A stretch of 64,000 bases of DNA from positions 1 to 64,000 of the forward strand of contig NZ_LSJI01000139.1 of NCBI RefSeq assembly GCF_001557235.1, in the 5' to 3' direction. The notes under the pieces were generated by a model. That model saw only the letters and a list, made by a program, of their open reading frames with translations, was not told the DNA's origin and searched no databases. This stretch comes from Phenylobacterium sp. CCH9-H3. GTDB lineage: Bacteria; Pseudomonadota; Alphaproteobacteria; Caulobacterales; Caulobacteraceae. The first letter of the stretch is position 1, and every line of letters starts with the position of its first letter. Of this stretch, positions 26,704 through 35,936 are shown piece by piece. The position numbers were made by a program, and so were the translations under genes.

Positions 26704-29700
26704 GAGGCCCCAACCTTTCCGCCATCGGCGTGCGCCACCGCTCGGTCACGCTGTTCCTGATCATCGCGATCGTGGCGGCGGGCGCCTTCGCCTTCCTGAA
26801 GCTGGGCCGCGCCGAGGACCCGAGCTTCACGCTCAAGGTCCTGACGGTGAACGCATTCTGGCCGGGCGCCACGGCGCAGGAGATGCAGGACCAGGTGGCG
26901 GACCGGCTCGAGAAGCGGCTGCAGGAGCTGCGCTACTACGACCGGGTCGAGACGCAGGCCCGCCCCGGCGTGGTCTCCATGACGGTCCTCCTGAAGGACA
27001 CCACCCCACCGGCCGCCGTCCCGGACGAGTTCTACCAGGCGCGGAAGAAGCTGGCCGACGAGGCGGTCAACCTGCCGCGCGGCGTCATCGGGCCGGTCGT
27101 CAACGACGAGTATTCCGACGTCTACTTCTCCCTCTTCGCACTCCAGGCCCGCGGGATGCCCCAGCGCCAGCTCGTCGCCGAGGCCGAAGCCCTGCGCGCG
27201 CGGCTGCTGCACGTGCCCGGCGTCAAGAAGGTCAACATCATCGGCGAGCGACGGCAGCGCATCTTCGTCGAGCTGTCCTATCGCCGCCTGGCGACGCTGG
27301 GGCTGACGCCCGACCAGCTCATCACCGTGCTTTCCCAGCAGAACCTGCTCACCCCCGCCGGCGAGGTGCAGACCGGCGCCCAGTCGGTGAACATCCGCGT
27401 GGACGGCGCCTTCGACGACCTGGACGCGGTGCGCGCCACCGCCATCGCCGCAGGCGGGCGAAGCTTCCGTCTGGGGGACATCGCCGAGGTTCGCCGCGGC
27501 TACGAGGACCCGCCCGCCTACCTCGTCCGCCACGACGGCGCCCCGGCGCTGGTCCTCGGCGTCGTCATGCGCGAGCGCTGGAACGGCACCGTGCTGGGCG
27601 AGGCCCTGTCGAAAGCCACGAGCGACATCCGCGCCGAGCTGCCGGCCGGCCTGACGCTCACCCAGGTGGCGGACCAGTCCAAGAACATCGAGGAGGCCTA
27701 CGGCGAGTTCATGTTGAAGTTCGCCGTCGCGCTGGCCGTGGTGATGGTGGTCAGCCTCGTGACGCTGGGCTTCCGCGTCGGCCTCGTCGTGGCCGCTGCG
27801 GTGCCGCTGACGCTGGCGGCGGTGTTCGTGATCATGCTGGCCACCGGGCGGGATTTCGACCGCATCACCCTCGGCGCGCTGATCCTTTCCCTCGGCCTGC
27901 TCGTCGACGACGCCATCATCGCCATCGAAATGATGGTGGTGAAGATGGAGGAGGGCCTCGACCGCCTGGCCGCCGCCACCTTCGCCTGGGGCGCGACCGC
28001 CAGCCCCATGCTCACCGGCACCCTGGTCACGGTGATCGGCTTCCTCCCGGTCGGCTTCGCCCAGTCCAGCGCCGGGGAGTACGCCGGCAACATCTTCTGG
28101 ATCGTGGCGTTCGCACTGCTGGTGTCGTGGGCGGTCGCCGTCTACTTCACGCCCTATCTCGGCGTGAAGCTGCTGCCCGCGATCAAGCCGGTCCCCGGCG
28201 GTCACGACGCGATCTATGCGACGTCACGCTACGCACGCCTGCGGTCCTGGGTCGATCGGTGCGTGGCCCATCGCGGGCGCGTGACGCTCGCCGTCGTGGC
28301 GGCCTTCCTCGTGGCGGGAGCGCTGCTGGCGCTGGTCGTGCCGAAGCAGTTCTTCCCCTCCTCCGACCGCCCCGAGGTGCTGGTCGAGGTCTATATGCCC
28401 AAGGGCTCCAGCATCGAGGCGACCGAAGCGGTGGTCCGGCGGCTGGAAGCCGACGTGCGGCGGCTGCCGCAGACCCGATTCGTCGACGCCTATGTCGGCG
28501 CCGGAGCGCCCCGCTTCTTCCTGTCGCTGAACCCCGAACTGCCCGACCCCTCCTTCGCCAAGCTGGTCGTCCTGACCGCGGGTCACCGCGAGCGTGACGC
28601 GCTGCGCGAGGCGCTGAAGGCGGAGATCGCGAACGGCGCCTACCCGGAGGCGCGCGTGCGCGTCACCGGCCTGCTGTTCGGCCCGCCAGTGCCCTACCCG
28701 GTCGCCTTCCGGGTCTCGGGGCCGGACGCGAACCGACTTCGCGCGCTGGCGGCGGAGACGGCGCAGATCGTCCGCGCCAACCCTAAGACCCGCGACGTCA
28801 ATCTCGACTGGGGTGAGCGCGCGCCGGCGGTGAGGCTGCGGTTCGACCAGGAGCGGCTCCGGCTCCTGGGGCTCGATCCCTCGAGCGTCGCCCGCCAGGT
28901 CGGGGCTCTGGTCTCAGGCGTCACGGTTTCGCAGATGCGGGTGGGCGACCGCACGGTCGACGTGGTGGTCCGCGCGCCGGACGGCGAGCGCCGCGGGCTT
29001 TCCGACCTGACCAACCTCGCGATCACCACCGCTGACGGCCGCTCGGTCCCGCTCGCCGGCGTCGCGCGCCTCGTGCCGGAGTTCGAGGACCCCATCCTGA
29101 TCCGACGCGACCGCACGCCGACCATCACCGTGCGCGCCGATATCGTACGGGGTGTCCAGCCGCCCGACGTCACCGCGGAGATCGTGCCCAAGCTGCGGGA
29201 CCTGCAGGCGCGGCTGCCCGCGGGCTATGCGATCACGACCGCGGGGACGGTCGAGGAGTCGGGCAAGGCCAATGCCGCGCTCGCGCCGATCTTCCCGATC
29301 ATGATCGCCCTGATGCTCACGGTGATCATGTTCCAGACCCGTTCGTTCCGGATGACCGGCCTGGTCTTCGCGACAGCGCCCCTGGGACTGGTCGGGGCCG
29401 TGCCGGCCCTGTTGCTGACCGGAAGCTCGTTCGGCTTCAACGCCATCCTCGGACTGATCGGCCTGGCGGGGATCCTGATGCGCAACACGCTGATCCTGGT
29501 GGACCAGATCGAGGCGGAGCGCGCACGCGGCCTCGACGACCGCGCGGCCGTGGTGGAGGCGACCGTGCGGCGGGCTCGTCCCGTGCTGCTCACGGCGATG
29601 GCCGCCGTCCTCGCCTTCCTGCCGCTCACCCTCTCCAGCTTCTGGGGACCGCTGGCGATCGTACTCATCGGCGGCACGCTGGTCGGAACGGCGCTGACGC

Positions 29701-29804
29701 TCTTCTTCCTGCCGGCGCTCTACGCCCTGTGGTTCGGCGTCGGACGGCGACCCCAACCCACCGTCAGTGCCCACCTACAACACGGAACCCATCACCATGG
29801 ATGA
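26700..29804 (+). CDS. RND efflux pump, AcrB/MexB superfamily
   Basis: The 1,034-residue inner-membrane transporter has twelve predicted helices, two large periplasmic loops and the proton-relay aspartates in TM4 (LGLLVDDAIIAIEMM). The N-terminal NLSAIGVRHRSVTLFLIIAI replaces the usual AcrB start and is common in the less-studied RND branch with VxPxQxFP-like (VPKQFFPSSDRPEV) loops. The last residues are histidine-rich (GTHHHG) because the frame reads into the next gene's start. Proton-driven export of hydrophobic or aromatic compounds is the family role; the specific substrate is unknown. Confidence 0.95.
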   Translation: MRGPNLSAIGVRHRSVTLFLIIAIVAAGAFAFLKLGRAEDPSFTLKVLTVNAFWPGATAQEMQDQVADRLEKRLQELRYYDRVETQARPGVVSMTVLLKDTTPPAAVPDEFYQARKKLADEAVNLPRGVIGPVVNDEYSDVYFSLFALQARGMPQRQLVAEAEALRARLLHVPGVKKVNIIGERRQRIFVELSYRRLATLGLTPDQLITVLSQQNLLTPAGEVQTGAQSVNIRVDGAFDDLDAVRATAIAAGGRSFRLGDIAEVRRGYEDPPAYLVRHDGAPALVLGVVMRERWNGTVLGEALSKATSDIRAELPAGLTLTQVADQSKNIEEAYGEFMLKFAVALAVVMVVSLVTLGFRVGLVVAAAVPLTLAAVFVIMLATGRDFDRITLGALILSLGLLVDDAIIAIEMMVVKMEEGLDRLAAATFAWGATASPMLTGTLVTVIGFLPVGFAQSSAGEYAGNIFWIVAFALLVSWAVAVYFTPYLGVKLLPAIKPVPGGHDAIYATSRYARLRSWVDRCVAHRGRVTLAVVAAFLVAGALLALVVPKQFFPSSDRPEVLVEVYMPKGSSIEATEAVVRRLEADVRRLPQTRFVDAYVGAGAPRFFLSLNPELPDPSFAKLVVLTAGHRERDALREALKAEIANGAYPEARVRVTGLLFGPPVPYPVAFRVSGPDANRLRALAAETAQIVRANPKTRDVNLDWGERAPAVRLRFDQERLRLLGLDPSSVARQVGALVSGVTVSQMRVGDRTVDVVVRAPDGERRGLSDLTNLAITTADGRSVPLAGVARLVPEFEDPILIRRDRTPTITVRADIVRGVQPPDVTAEIVPKLRDLQARLPAGYAITTAGTVEESGKANAALAPIFPIMIALMLTVIMFQTRSFRMTGLVFATAPLGLVGAVPALLLTGSSFGFNAILGLIGLAGILMRNTLILVDQIEAERARGLDDRAAVVEATVRRARPVLLTAMAAVLAFLPLTLSSFWGPLAIVLIGGTLVGTALTLFFLPALYALWFGVGRRPQPTVSAHLQHGTHHHG

Positions 29805-30693
29805 CGTCATCATCGTCGGCGGCAGCTTTGCCGGTCTCGCCGCCGCGCTGCAGCTCGGCCGCGCCCGCCGCAAGGTCACCGTTCTCGACACCGGACTGCC
29901 GCGCAACCGCTTCGCCGGCCGTTCGCATGGCCTGCTGGGCCACGATCACAAGCCGCCGCTGGACATCCTGGCCGAGGCGCGGCGGCAGCTGGCGCGCTAT
30001 CCCGCCATCAGGCTGGTCAACGCCCGGGCCGACAGCGTCTCCGGCGCCATCGACGAGTTCTCCGTCCTCACGGCCGACGGCCAAAGCCTTGCCGCGCGCC
30101 GCCTGATCCTGAGCTATGGCGTCGTCGACCAGATGCCTGATGTTCCGGGGTTTGCCGAAGGCTGGGGCACGTCCATCGTCCCCTGCCCCTATTGCGACGG
30201 CTTTGAAGTCGCCGACCAGCATTGGGGCCTCGCCTGGTCCGGCCCGCCGTCGCACAATCAGGTCAGGCTGTTCCACGACTGGACCGACAGGCTGACGGTC
30301 TTCGCCGATGGTCACGACATTCCGCCCGATGTCCGGGCCGATCTGGCGCGCCGCAACGTCGCTGTCGTCGATGGCCGGATCACTGGGATTGCCCAACACG
30401 GGGGCCATGGCGCCACCGTCAAGCTCGATGCCGGCGGCGATGTCGCGGTGGACATCCTGTTCGCGCATCCGCGCAACAAGCCGTCCGCAAGCCTGCATGA
30501 ATCGCTAGGCCTCGCCACGGTCGCTACGCCCCTCGGCGTCATCCTCAAGGTCGACGAGCGCCGCGAAACCAGCATGCCCGGCGTCTACGCCGCCGGCGAC
30601 CTCGCCAACCCCATCACGCCGCCATCGGTCACCCTGGCGTCATCGCATGGCGCGATGGCGGGCATCTTCGCCCAGCAGTCGATGCTGGTTTGA
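29797..30693 (+). CDS. Thioredoxin-reductase-like FAD/NAD(P) oxidoreductase
   Basis: The 298-residue flavoprotein has the FAD motif VIIVGGSFAGLAAALQLGRA (4-23), the redox-active disulfide C130-PY-C133 in PCPYCDGFE and the C-terminal FAD signature GVYAAGDLANP. It is similar to thioredoxin reductases, but residues around the NADPH site (WSGPPSHNQ) lack the standard GGGxSA. The ATG at 29797 overlaps the pump stop by eight bases, so translation is coupled to the pump. Reduction of a dithiol or of a pump substrate are both possible; the partner is not known. Confidence 0.88.
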   Translation: MDDVIIVGGSFAGLAAALQLGRARRKVTVLDTGLPRNRFAGRSHGLLGHDHKPPLDILAEARRQLARYPAIRLVNARADSVSGAIDEFSVLTADGQSLAARRLILSYGVVDQMPDVPGFAEGWGTSIVPCPYCDGFEVADQHWGLAWSGPPSHNQVRLFHDWTDRLTVFADGHDIPPDVRADLARRNVAVVDGRITGIAQHGGHGATVKLDAGGDVAVDILFAHPRNKPSASLHESLGLATVATPLGVILKVDERRETSMPGVYAAGDLANPITPPSVTLASSHGAMAGIFAQQSMLV

Positions 30694-30807
30694 GGGCGAT
30701 GACCGCCTGACTCCGGCGCGAGGGCCCGCATCGCCCGCGTGAGCCGGCGACAAGGTCCGCTGAGCGCCGGGGTATAGCGGCTATCGGCCGCCGGACGACC
30801 TCCGTCG

Positions 30808-32022
30808 CTAGCGGACCCAGAAGCCGGGCGCTGAGGTTCTGAAACCCGCCGCCCGGTACGCTGCGTCCACAAGCGCCTGGCCGCGTTCATTGAGGCCGAC
30901 GCCGCCGCCCAGTCGGTTCATCACATAGCCGAACGACATCCGGGCTTCGCCGTCGGCGAAGCCGATACTGCCGCCGTAGCCTGGCGTGCCGAACGCTTGC
31001 TCTCCGATGATGACATGGCTGCCCGGTCCGAGCGCGCGAGCGCCCCAGGTCTTCGAGAACCCCAAGGTGAAGGTGGTGGGCAGCCGCAGCACGAGGTCGC
31101 ACGCCGACGCTGACCTGGCCGTCCGCATCCCCGGCAGCATGCGCTCGCCGATCAGGCGCACCCGTTCGACCGAGCCATCCAGCGAGAGCGGCGCATAGAT
31201 GCGCGCCAGCGCCCGCGCATTGGTGATCCCGCCGGCCGAGGGATGCTCCATGCCGCGCCGCCGCGCCGAGTTCACCGTGTGCGGTCGCAGATCACCGCCA
31301 TCGTTGCCGGAGAGCTTCGCGCCGAACCAATCGGGTTCCTCCGCGATCTTCCGGAAGTACGCCGAACTCATGTCTGGCTCGGGCAGCTCTACCTCGGCGA
31401 CGCGGTGATGCTCCGCCTCCGGAAGGCCGATCCAGGCGTCGGCGTCCAGCGGCTCAGCCACCTCCTCTCGGAAGAAGGCGCCGATGCTCCTGCCGGTGAC
31501 GCGCCGGACCAGCTCGCCCTCGAGCCAACCGATTGTGATCCCGTGGTAGCCGTGAGCGGTCCCGGGCTCCCAGAGCGGTGCTTCGTCCGCCAGGCGGCGA
31601 GCGGCGAGGTCCCAATTGAATAGCGCGTCGTCGGGCAGCGCAGCCTGCCATACCGGAAGCCCTGCCTGATGGGCGAGCACCATCGCCACCGTGGTGGCGG
31701 CCTTGCCGGCCTGGCCGAACTCCGGCCAGTAGCGCGCCACCGGGGCGTCGAAGTCGATCTCGCCGCGATCGGCCAGCATGTGCAGGCAGAGGGCGGCCAG
31801 GCCCTTGGTCGTCGAGAACACCACCGCGATCGTGTCCTCCTCCCAAGGCCGGCCGCTGGCGTCCGCGAAGCCCCCCCAGAGATCGACGACCAGCTCCCCC
31901 TCGTGGCGGATCGCGACCGCGGCGCCGCGCTCGCCGTGCTGGCGGAAGTTTTGTTCGAAAGCCAGGCGCACGCCATCGAAGGCCGGCGCGCAGTGGCCGT
32001 GGATATGGACCGGCTGGGCCAC
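30808..32022 (-). CDS. Serine hydrolase of the beta-lactamase (class C/EstB) fold
   Basis: The 404-residue protein has the nucleophile motif S70-TT-K73 (VVFSTTKG), an HGYHG tyrosine (Y159) in the place of YxN, and C-terminal FGTPGYGGSIGFAD resembling the KTG/HTG strand region. Such enzymes act as esterases, transacylases or lactone/amide hydrolases more often than true beta-lactamases. No signal peptide is visible, so it is probably cytoplasmic. The start is a GTG at 32022 with GAGGGGA seven bases upstream, 11 bases after the receptor stop, so it is co-transcribed with the receptor. Confidence 0.88.
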   Translation of the reverse strand: MAQPVHIHGHCAPAFDGVRLAFEQNFRQHGERGAAVAIRHEGELVVDLWGGFADASGRPWEEDTIAVVFSTTKGLAALCLHMLADRGEIDFDAPVARYWPEFGQAGKAATTVAMVLAHQAGLPVWQAALPDDALFNWDLAARRLADEAPLWEPGTAHGYHGITIGWLEGELVRRVTGRSIGAFFREEVAEPLDADAWIGLPEAEHHRVAEVELPEPDMSSAYFRKIAEEPDWFGAKLSGNDGGDLRPHTVNSARRRGMEHPSAGGITNARALARIYAPLSLDGSVERVRLIGERMLPGMRTARSASACDLVLRLPTTFTLGFSKTWGARALGPGSHVIIGEQAFGTPGYGGSIGFADGEARMSFGYVMNRLGGGVGLNERGQALVDAAYRAAGFRTSAPGFWVR

Positions 32023-32033
32023 GGGACGTCCCC

Positions 32034-34247
32034 TCAGAAGCTGTAGGATAGGCCGACGGCGAAGTGCCGGGGCGGTGCGTAGTTGACGGCCTTCTCCGCG
32101 CCGAGCAGGCCGGAGTAGACGGTCGTGCCCATCTGGTAGGTGCGGTCGAACAGGTTGTTGACGTAGCCATAGACCCGCCACGGGCCTTCCTGCGGCGCCA
32201 GCGAGGCCGAGAGGTTTACGACGCCGCCGGGCCCCTGTGAATTGCCGGGCTCGTTGAACTCGTTGAAGTAGATCCGCGAGCGCCAGGCGTACTGGGCCCC
32301 CAATGCGACGTCGAAGCCCGCGACCGGCGAGAACTCGTATCGGACGTCGAGGTTGACCGACCACTTGGAGATGTTCGGCAGCTGGTTGCCGGACAGGTCG
32401 GTGGGCGGCGCGGGCGCGGGGCCAGGGATCGTGCGGCTGTTGCTGAACTCCTCGAAGGTCCCGTCGAGGTAGCCGACGCCCGCGCCCAGCCGGAGCCCGC
32501 GCGCGGGGAGCAGCGCCAGGTCCAGCTCCGCACCCTTGATGGTCGATTTCGGCACGTTGGCCAGGACCGCGATGGTCTGCACGACCTGGGTGATCTGGAG
32601 GTCCTCGTAGCGGCTGCTGAAGACCGCGCCGTTCACCTGCAGACGCCGATCGAAGAAGGTCGCCTTCTGGCCCAGCTCCCAGCTACGGACTTCCTCCGAC
32701 CTCACCGGCGACGTCTGCAGCGCTCCGATGTTGATCGCGCCGTCCTTGTTGGCGGTCGCATAGCTGCCATAGACGAGAATGTCGGGCGTAAGCTGCCCCT
32801 CGAGCGCCAGCTTGAACGGCGTATGGGTGTTGTTTAGGCGGCTCCCGAAGCCGGTCACGTTGACCCCGAATTGCGGGATAAACTGGTACTCCCGCGCGGC
32901 CTTGGTGGTCTCGCTGTAGCGGACCTGGCCGGATACCGCCCACGTCTCGTTCAGCTCGAAGCGGACGTCCGCATAGACGGCGAAAGACTCGGTCTCGAGC
33001 TTGCCGCCGGCGTCGTAGTGGATGGGGAACGCGACGTTCGTGGGCGCACCCGGCGCCAGGTAGGCCAACAGGGACAGCCAGGGCACTTCGATGTTCTGCG
33101 ACTGGTTGAGCCGCACGTACGACGCGCCGACGATCCACCGCAGCCGGTCTTCTCCCGGCGAGGCGAGATAGGCCTCTGCGTAGTAGTCGTGGCTGCTGGT
33201 GTGGGTCGAATAGCGGCAGGCCTCGGCCTCGACCCCGTCGCAGTCGTTCAGGAAGTCCTGCAGGCCGTCGCGATAGTTCAGGGTCGCGGTCAGGGTGTTG
33301 CGCCCGACCGGCTGGACGAGCCCCACGTTGACCGTCGCGACCTCCAGCTCCGTGGACCCGACGGTGGCCTTGATGCGGCGGGCCTGATTGGTCGGCCGCT
33401 CGCCGAAGAGGGCCTCCGCGGGATAGACGACGCCCGGCACGTTCACCACGGACAGCGCCGGCCCCGCCTCGTCCTCCCGGTACCACGAGGCGAGCAGGTT
33501 GAGCCGTCCCTCACCCGGCAGGTCGAGCTCCAGCTGACCCCGCACCGCGTGGCTCTTCAGGTCGTCGAAGCGGTCCGGCGCGCCGGGCTTATCCGCCAGC
33601 AGGTTCTTGGTGTACCCGTCGAGATGGCGCAGTTGATAGGACAGCCGCCCCAGAACCGGACCGGATCCCAGTGGCCCCGAGAGATAGCCCTCGCTCTCCA
33701 GCCGCCCGAAATCGCCGGCCACCGCATCGACCCGGCCTTCCGGGGCCCGGGTCGGCCGCGCCGAGATGACGTTGATCGCCCCGCCCACGGCGTTCCGCCC
33801 ATATAGGGCGCCTTGTGGGCCGCGCAGGATCTCGATGCGCTCCACGTCGAACATGCTGGTGTTCATTGAGCGCTGGTCCGAGACGTAGGCGCTGTCCTGA
33901 TAGAAGGCCACGCCCGGGTCGCCACCGGCATTGATGAAGGTATTGCCGATCCCGCGGATGTAGAGCTGGGACGAATTGCTCGTATTGGTGAAACTGACAT
34001 TCGGGACGGCAGTCTGGAGATCCTCCAGCCGCTGTTGGCCCCGCTCGCGCTGCACCTCCCCGCTCAGCACCGCGACGGACTGCGGGATGCTCTGAAGCGT
34101 CGTCTCGCGCCGGGCGGCGGTGACAACGATCTCCTGGATCTGAATCTCCGAGGCGGTGGGCGGCGGGCTTGTCTGGGCGGCTGCGGTCGACCCCAGCGCG
34201 CCCAGGAGCGCCACACCGGACGCCGTCGTCCATAGCTGCAAGTTCAT
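32034..34247 (-). CDS. TonB-dependent receptor
   Basis: The 737-residue receptor has a signal peptide (VALLGALGSTAAAQ), TonB-box-like IQIQEIVVTAARRE, plug motifs VPNVSFTNTSNSSQLYIRGIG and LYGRNAVGGAINVISARP, and a barrel ending GLSYSF. The ATG at 34247 follows GAGGGGGGAG. It heads a two-gene operon with the serine hydrolase and is divergent from an AraC regulator, implying ligand-controlled uptake of a compound that the hydrolase then cleaves; this is inference. Confidence 0.94.
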   Translation of the reverse strand: MNLQLWTTASGVALLGALGSTAAAQTSPPPTASEIQIQEIVVTAARRETTLQSIPQSVAVLSGEVQRERGQQRLEDLQTAVPNVSFTNTSNSSQLYIRGIGNTFINAGGDPGVAFYQDSAYVSDQRSMNTSMFDVERIEILRGPQGALYGRNAVGGAINVISARPTRAPEGRVDAVAGDFGRLESEGYLSGPLGSGPVLGRLSYQLRHLDGYTKNLLADKPGAPDRFDDLKSHAVRGQLELDLPGEGRLNLLASWYREDEAGPALSVVNVPGVVYPAEALFGERPTNQARRIKATVGSTELEVATVNVGLVQPVGRNTLTATLNYRDGLQDFLNDCDGVEAEACRYSTHTSSHDYYAEAYLASPGEDRLRWIVGASYVRLNQSQNIEVPWLSLLAYLAPGAPTNVAFPIHYDAGGKLETESFAVYADVRFELNETWAVSGQVRYSETTKAAREYQFIPQFGVNVTGFGSRLNNTHTPFKLALEGQLTPDILVYGSYATANKDGAINIGALQTSPVRSEEVRSWELGQKATFFDRRLQVNGAVFSSRYEDLQITQVVQTIAVLANVPKSTIKGAELDLALLPARGLRLGAGVGYLDGTFEEFSNSRTIPGPAPAPPTDLSGNQLPNISKWSVNLDVRYEFSPVAGFDVALGAQYAWRSRIYFNEFNEPGNSQGPGGVVNLSASLAPQEGPWRVYGYVNNLFDRTYQMGTTVYSGLLGAEKAVNYAPPRHFAVGLSYSF

Positions 34248-34322
34248 GGTCTCCCCCCTCGTCTGCCGCGCACTGCGTCGCGTGTCTTGCGAGGTTCTCG
34301 GAGGGATCGACCGAGGCGTCGA

Positions 34323-34354
34323 GGACAGGTTCTGGGCGCCTGGGGACAGTTTCT
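34323..34354. promoter_or_regulatory. AraC-type direct repeat (GGACAGGTTCT / GGACAGTTTCT)
   Basis: Two 11-mers with one mismatch start at 34323 and 34344, 21 bases (two helical turns) apart, in the 208-base gap between the receptor and the AraC gene. This geometry is typical for AraC-family binding. Confidence 0.5.
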
Positions 34355-34455
34355 CTGGCGGCCCGGTCCGAAGGGCCGCGACCTTGACGCGACCCGGAAG
34401 GCGTTTCACCGTCGCGCCCGTGACGGGGACCATGGGTCCTTGAATTTGCTCCCCA

Positions 34456-35589
34456 ATGGGCGACGCAGATGAGGCGCTTCACGCGATGATGCAGAGCCGC
34501 CCCGCCACATACTCCGATCCGGCCGTCATGCCCTTTGGATGGATCGGGCGCACGGCGAGGCTGGCGGCCGAGGCCGGAGTCGACGTGCTGCCCGGCCTGG
34601 CCGACGCCGGCGTCGGCGCCGGCGATGGTCCGCTCCAGGACGCCTCACCCGTCGACCCCGCCGAGTACCTCCTCATGTGCGCCCTGGTCATCAACGCCGT
34701 GGACGACGAGATGCACGGTGCGGCGCGCACGCGGATGCTGCGCGGCACGGCGAACCTGGTGGTGCAGGCGATGGCAGCCAACCGCACCTTGCAGGGGGCG
34801 ATCGAAACGGCCGTCAGGTTCTTCGTCATCGCTGGCGCCTACTGCCGCATCGAGCTCAGCGTCAGTGACGGCGAGGCGCATTTGCGGATTCGCTCGGACA
34901 GCGGCGACATGCGCTTACAGCAGGTGGTGGAGGAGATGTTCGGGACCTACCTGCACATCCAGCTGTCGCACATGCTGGGCTTCCTGCTGCCGATCACACG
35001 GTTCGGCACAACCTCGCCGGATCATCCTCTGCAGGGCCGGCGACATCCATATTTCCTCGCCCCGGTGACCTCTTCGAACGCCACGGCGCTCGTCTTTCCG
35101 GCGAAGTACCTCGCCTTCCCCTGCCGCGCGCGGCCCGACATCAACCCGCTGCTGGAGGGCGAGCTGGCCTGGATCTCGCACCATACGGAGCGCCGGGATG
35201 GCCGCTTTCATGCCCGTGAGGCGGACACCGCCAGCGCCGAGGTGTTTCGCCGGCTGCTCGTCCGCGACCTGGGCTTCGACGCATGCTGCCGCGAGCTCGC
35301 CATCGGCGCCGCCGAGCTCCGACAGCGCCTCGCGAATGAGGGCGCCAGCTTCCGCCTGCTGCGCCGCGCCGCACTGATCGAGCGCGCCGGACCGGCGTTG
35401 CGCGCCGGATCCGGCTTGGACGACGTGGCCGACGCCCTAGGCTATTCCGACGGCCGCAGCTTTCGACGGGCCCTGAAGGCGGCGACCGGTCTCGGCATCG
35501 CAGACCTGCGACGGATCGACCTGACGTCCACCGGTCCAGCGCCCAGTGTCCTCGCGCGCCTCAAGTTCGAGAAGGAGCGGCAGACGTAG
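34456..35589 (+). CDS. AraC-family transcriptional regulator
   Basis: The 377-residue protein has the large N-terminal effector domain of the arabinose-binding/OruR-like group (MPFGWIGRTARLAAEAGVDV, FFVIAGAYCRIELS) and a C-terminal double helix-turn-helix with FRLLRRAALIERAGPAL and DVADALGYSDGRSFRRALKA (about 292-345). It probably activates the divergent receptor-hydrolase operon upon binding a hydrophobic ligand, through the direct repeat at 34323-34354. Confidence 0.9.
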   Translation: MGDADEALHAMMQSRPATYSDPAVMPFGWIGRTARLAAEAGVDVLPGLADAGVGAGDGPLQDASPVDPAEYLLMCALVINAVDDEMHGAARTRMLRGTANLVVQAMAANRTLQGAIETAVRFFVIAGAYCRIELSVSDGEAHLRIRSDSGDMRLQQVVEEMFGTYLHIQLSHMLGFLLPITRFGTTSPDHPLQGRRHPYFLAPVTSSNATALVFPAKYLAFPCRARPDINPLLEGELAWISHHTERRDGRFHAREADTASAEVFRRLLVRDLGFDACCRELAIGAAELRQRLANEGASFRLLRRAALIERAGPALRAGSGLDDVADALGYSDGRSFRRALKAATGLGIADLRRIDLTSTGPAPSVLARLKFEKERQT

Positions 35590-35930
35590 TGGGGCCCCCG
35601 AGGCGCAATCTACGCCGGCGACCCCGAAGATCGGCCTCTCGACACAGTCTGCAGGCGAGCGGCTGCGAGTCGTTCACCTCGCAGGTGCGCCGCCACCAGC
35701 CAAAGCGATTGGCCGCCTGCGCTTCTTCGCGCTCCCAGCCGCCCCTAACCGCCTCGCGCCCGGGTTCGGGTTGAGTTGGCCGAGGGTCTTGCGGGCGGCG
35801 CCCAGGGTGCGGCGGCTGGGCCAGCCCGGCGTGGCGGCGATCTGATCGAGTTTTCGCCGTTGGCGAGGCGCACGAAAATCTCGCCCGAGATTTTCTCGCG
35901 GTAGGCGAGGTCATAGCTGGCCATCATCAA
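35590..35930 (-). pseudogene. Degenerate helix-turn-helix (phage terminase small-subunit-like) fragment
   Basis: Between the AraC gene and the acetyltransferase, the minus strand encodes MASYDLAYREKISGEIFVRLANGEN and, after a one-base shift at about 35845, LDQIAATPGWPSRRTLGAAR. Together these resemble the recognition domain of phage terminase small-subunit-like proteins (consensus: IC...GMPSRRTV.RW). Further down, WEREEAQAANRFGWWRR appears in another frame. The likely reading is a decayed gene with at least one frameshift; family assignment is tentative. Confidence 0.3.
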
Positions 35931-35936
35931 AGACCA

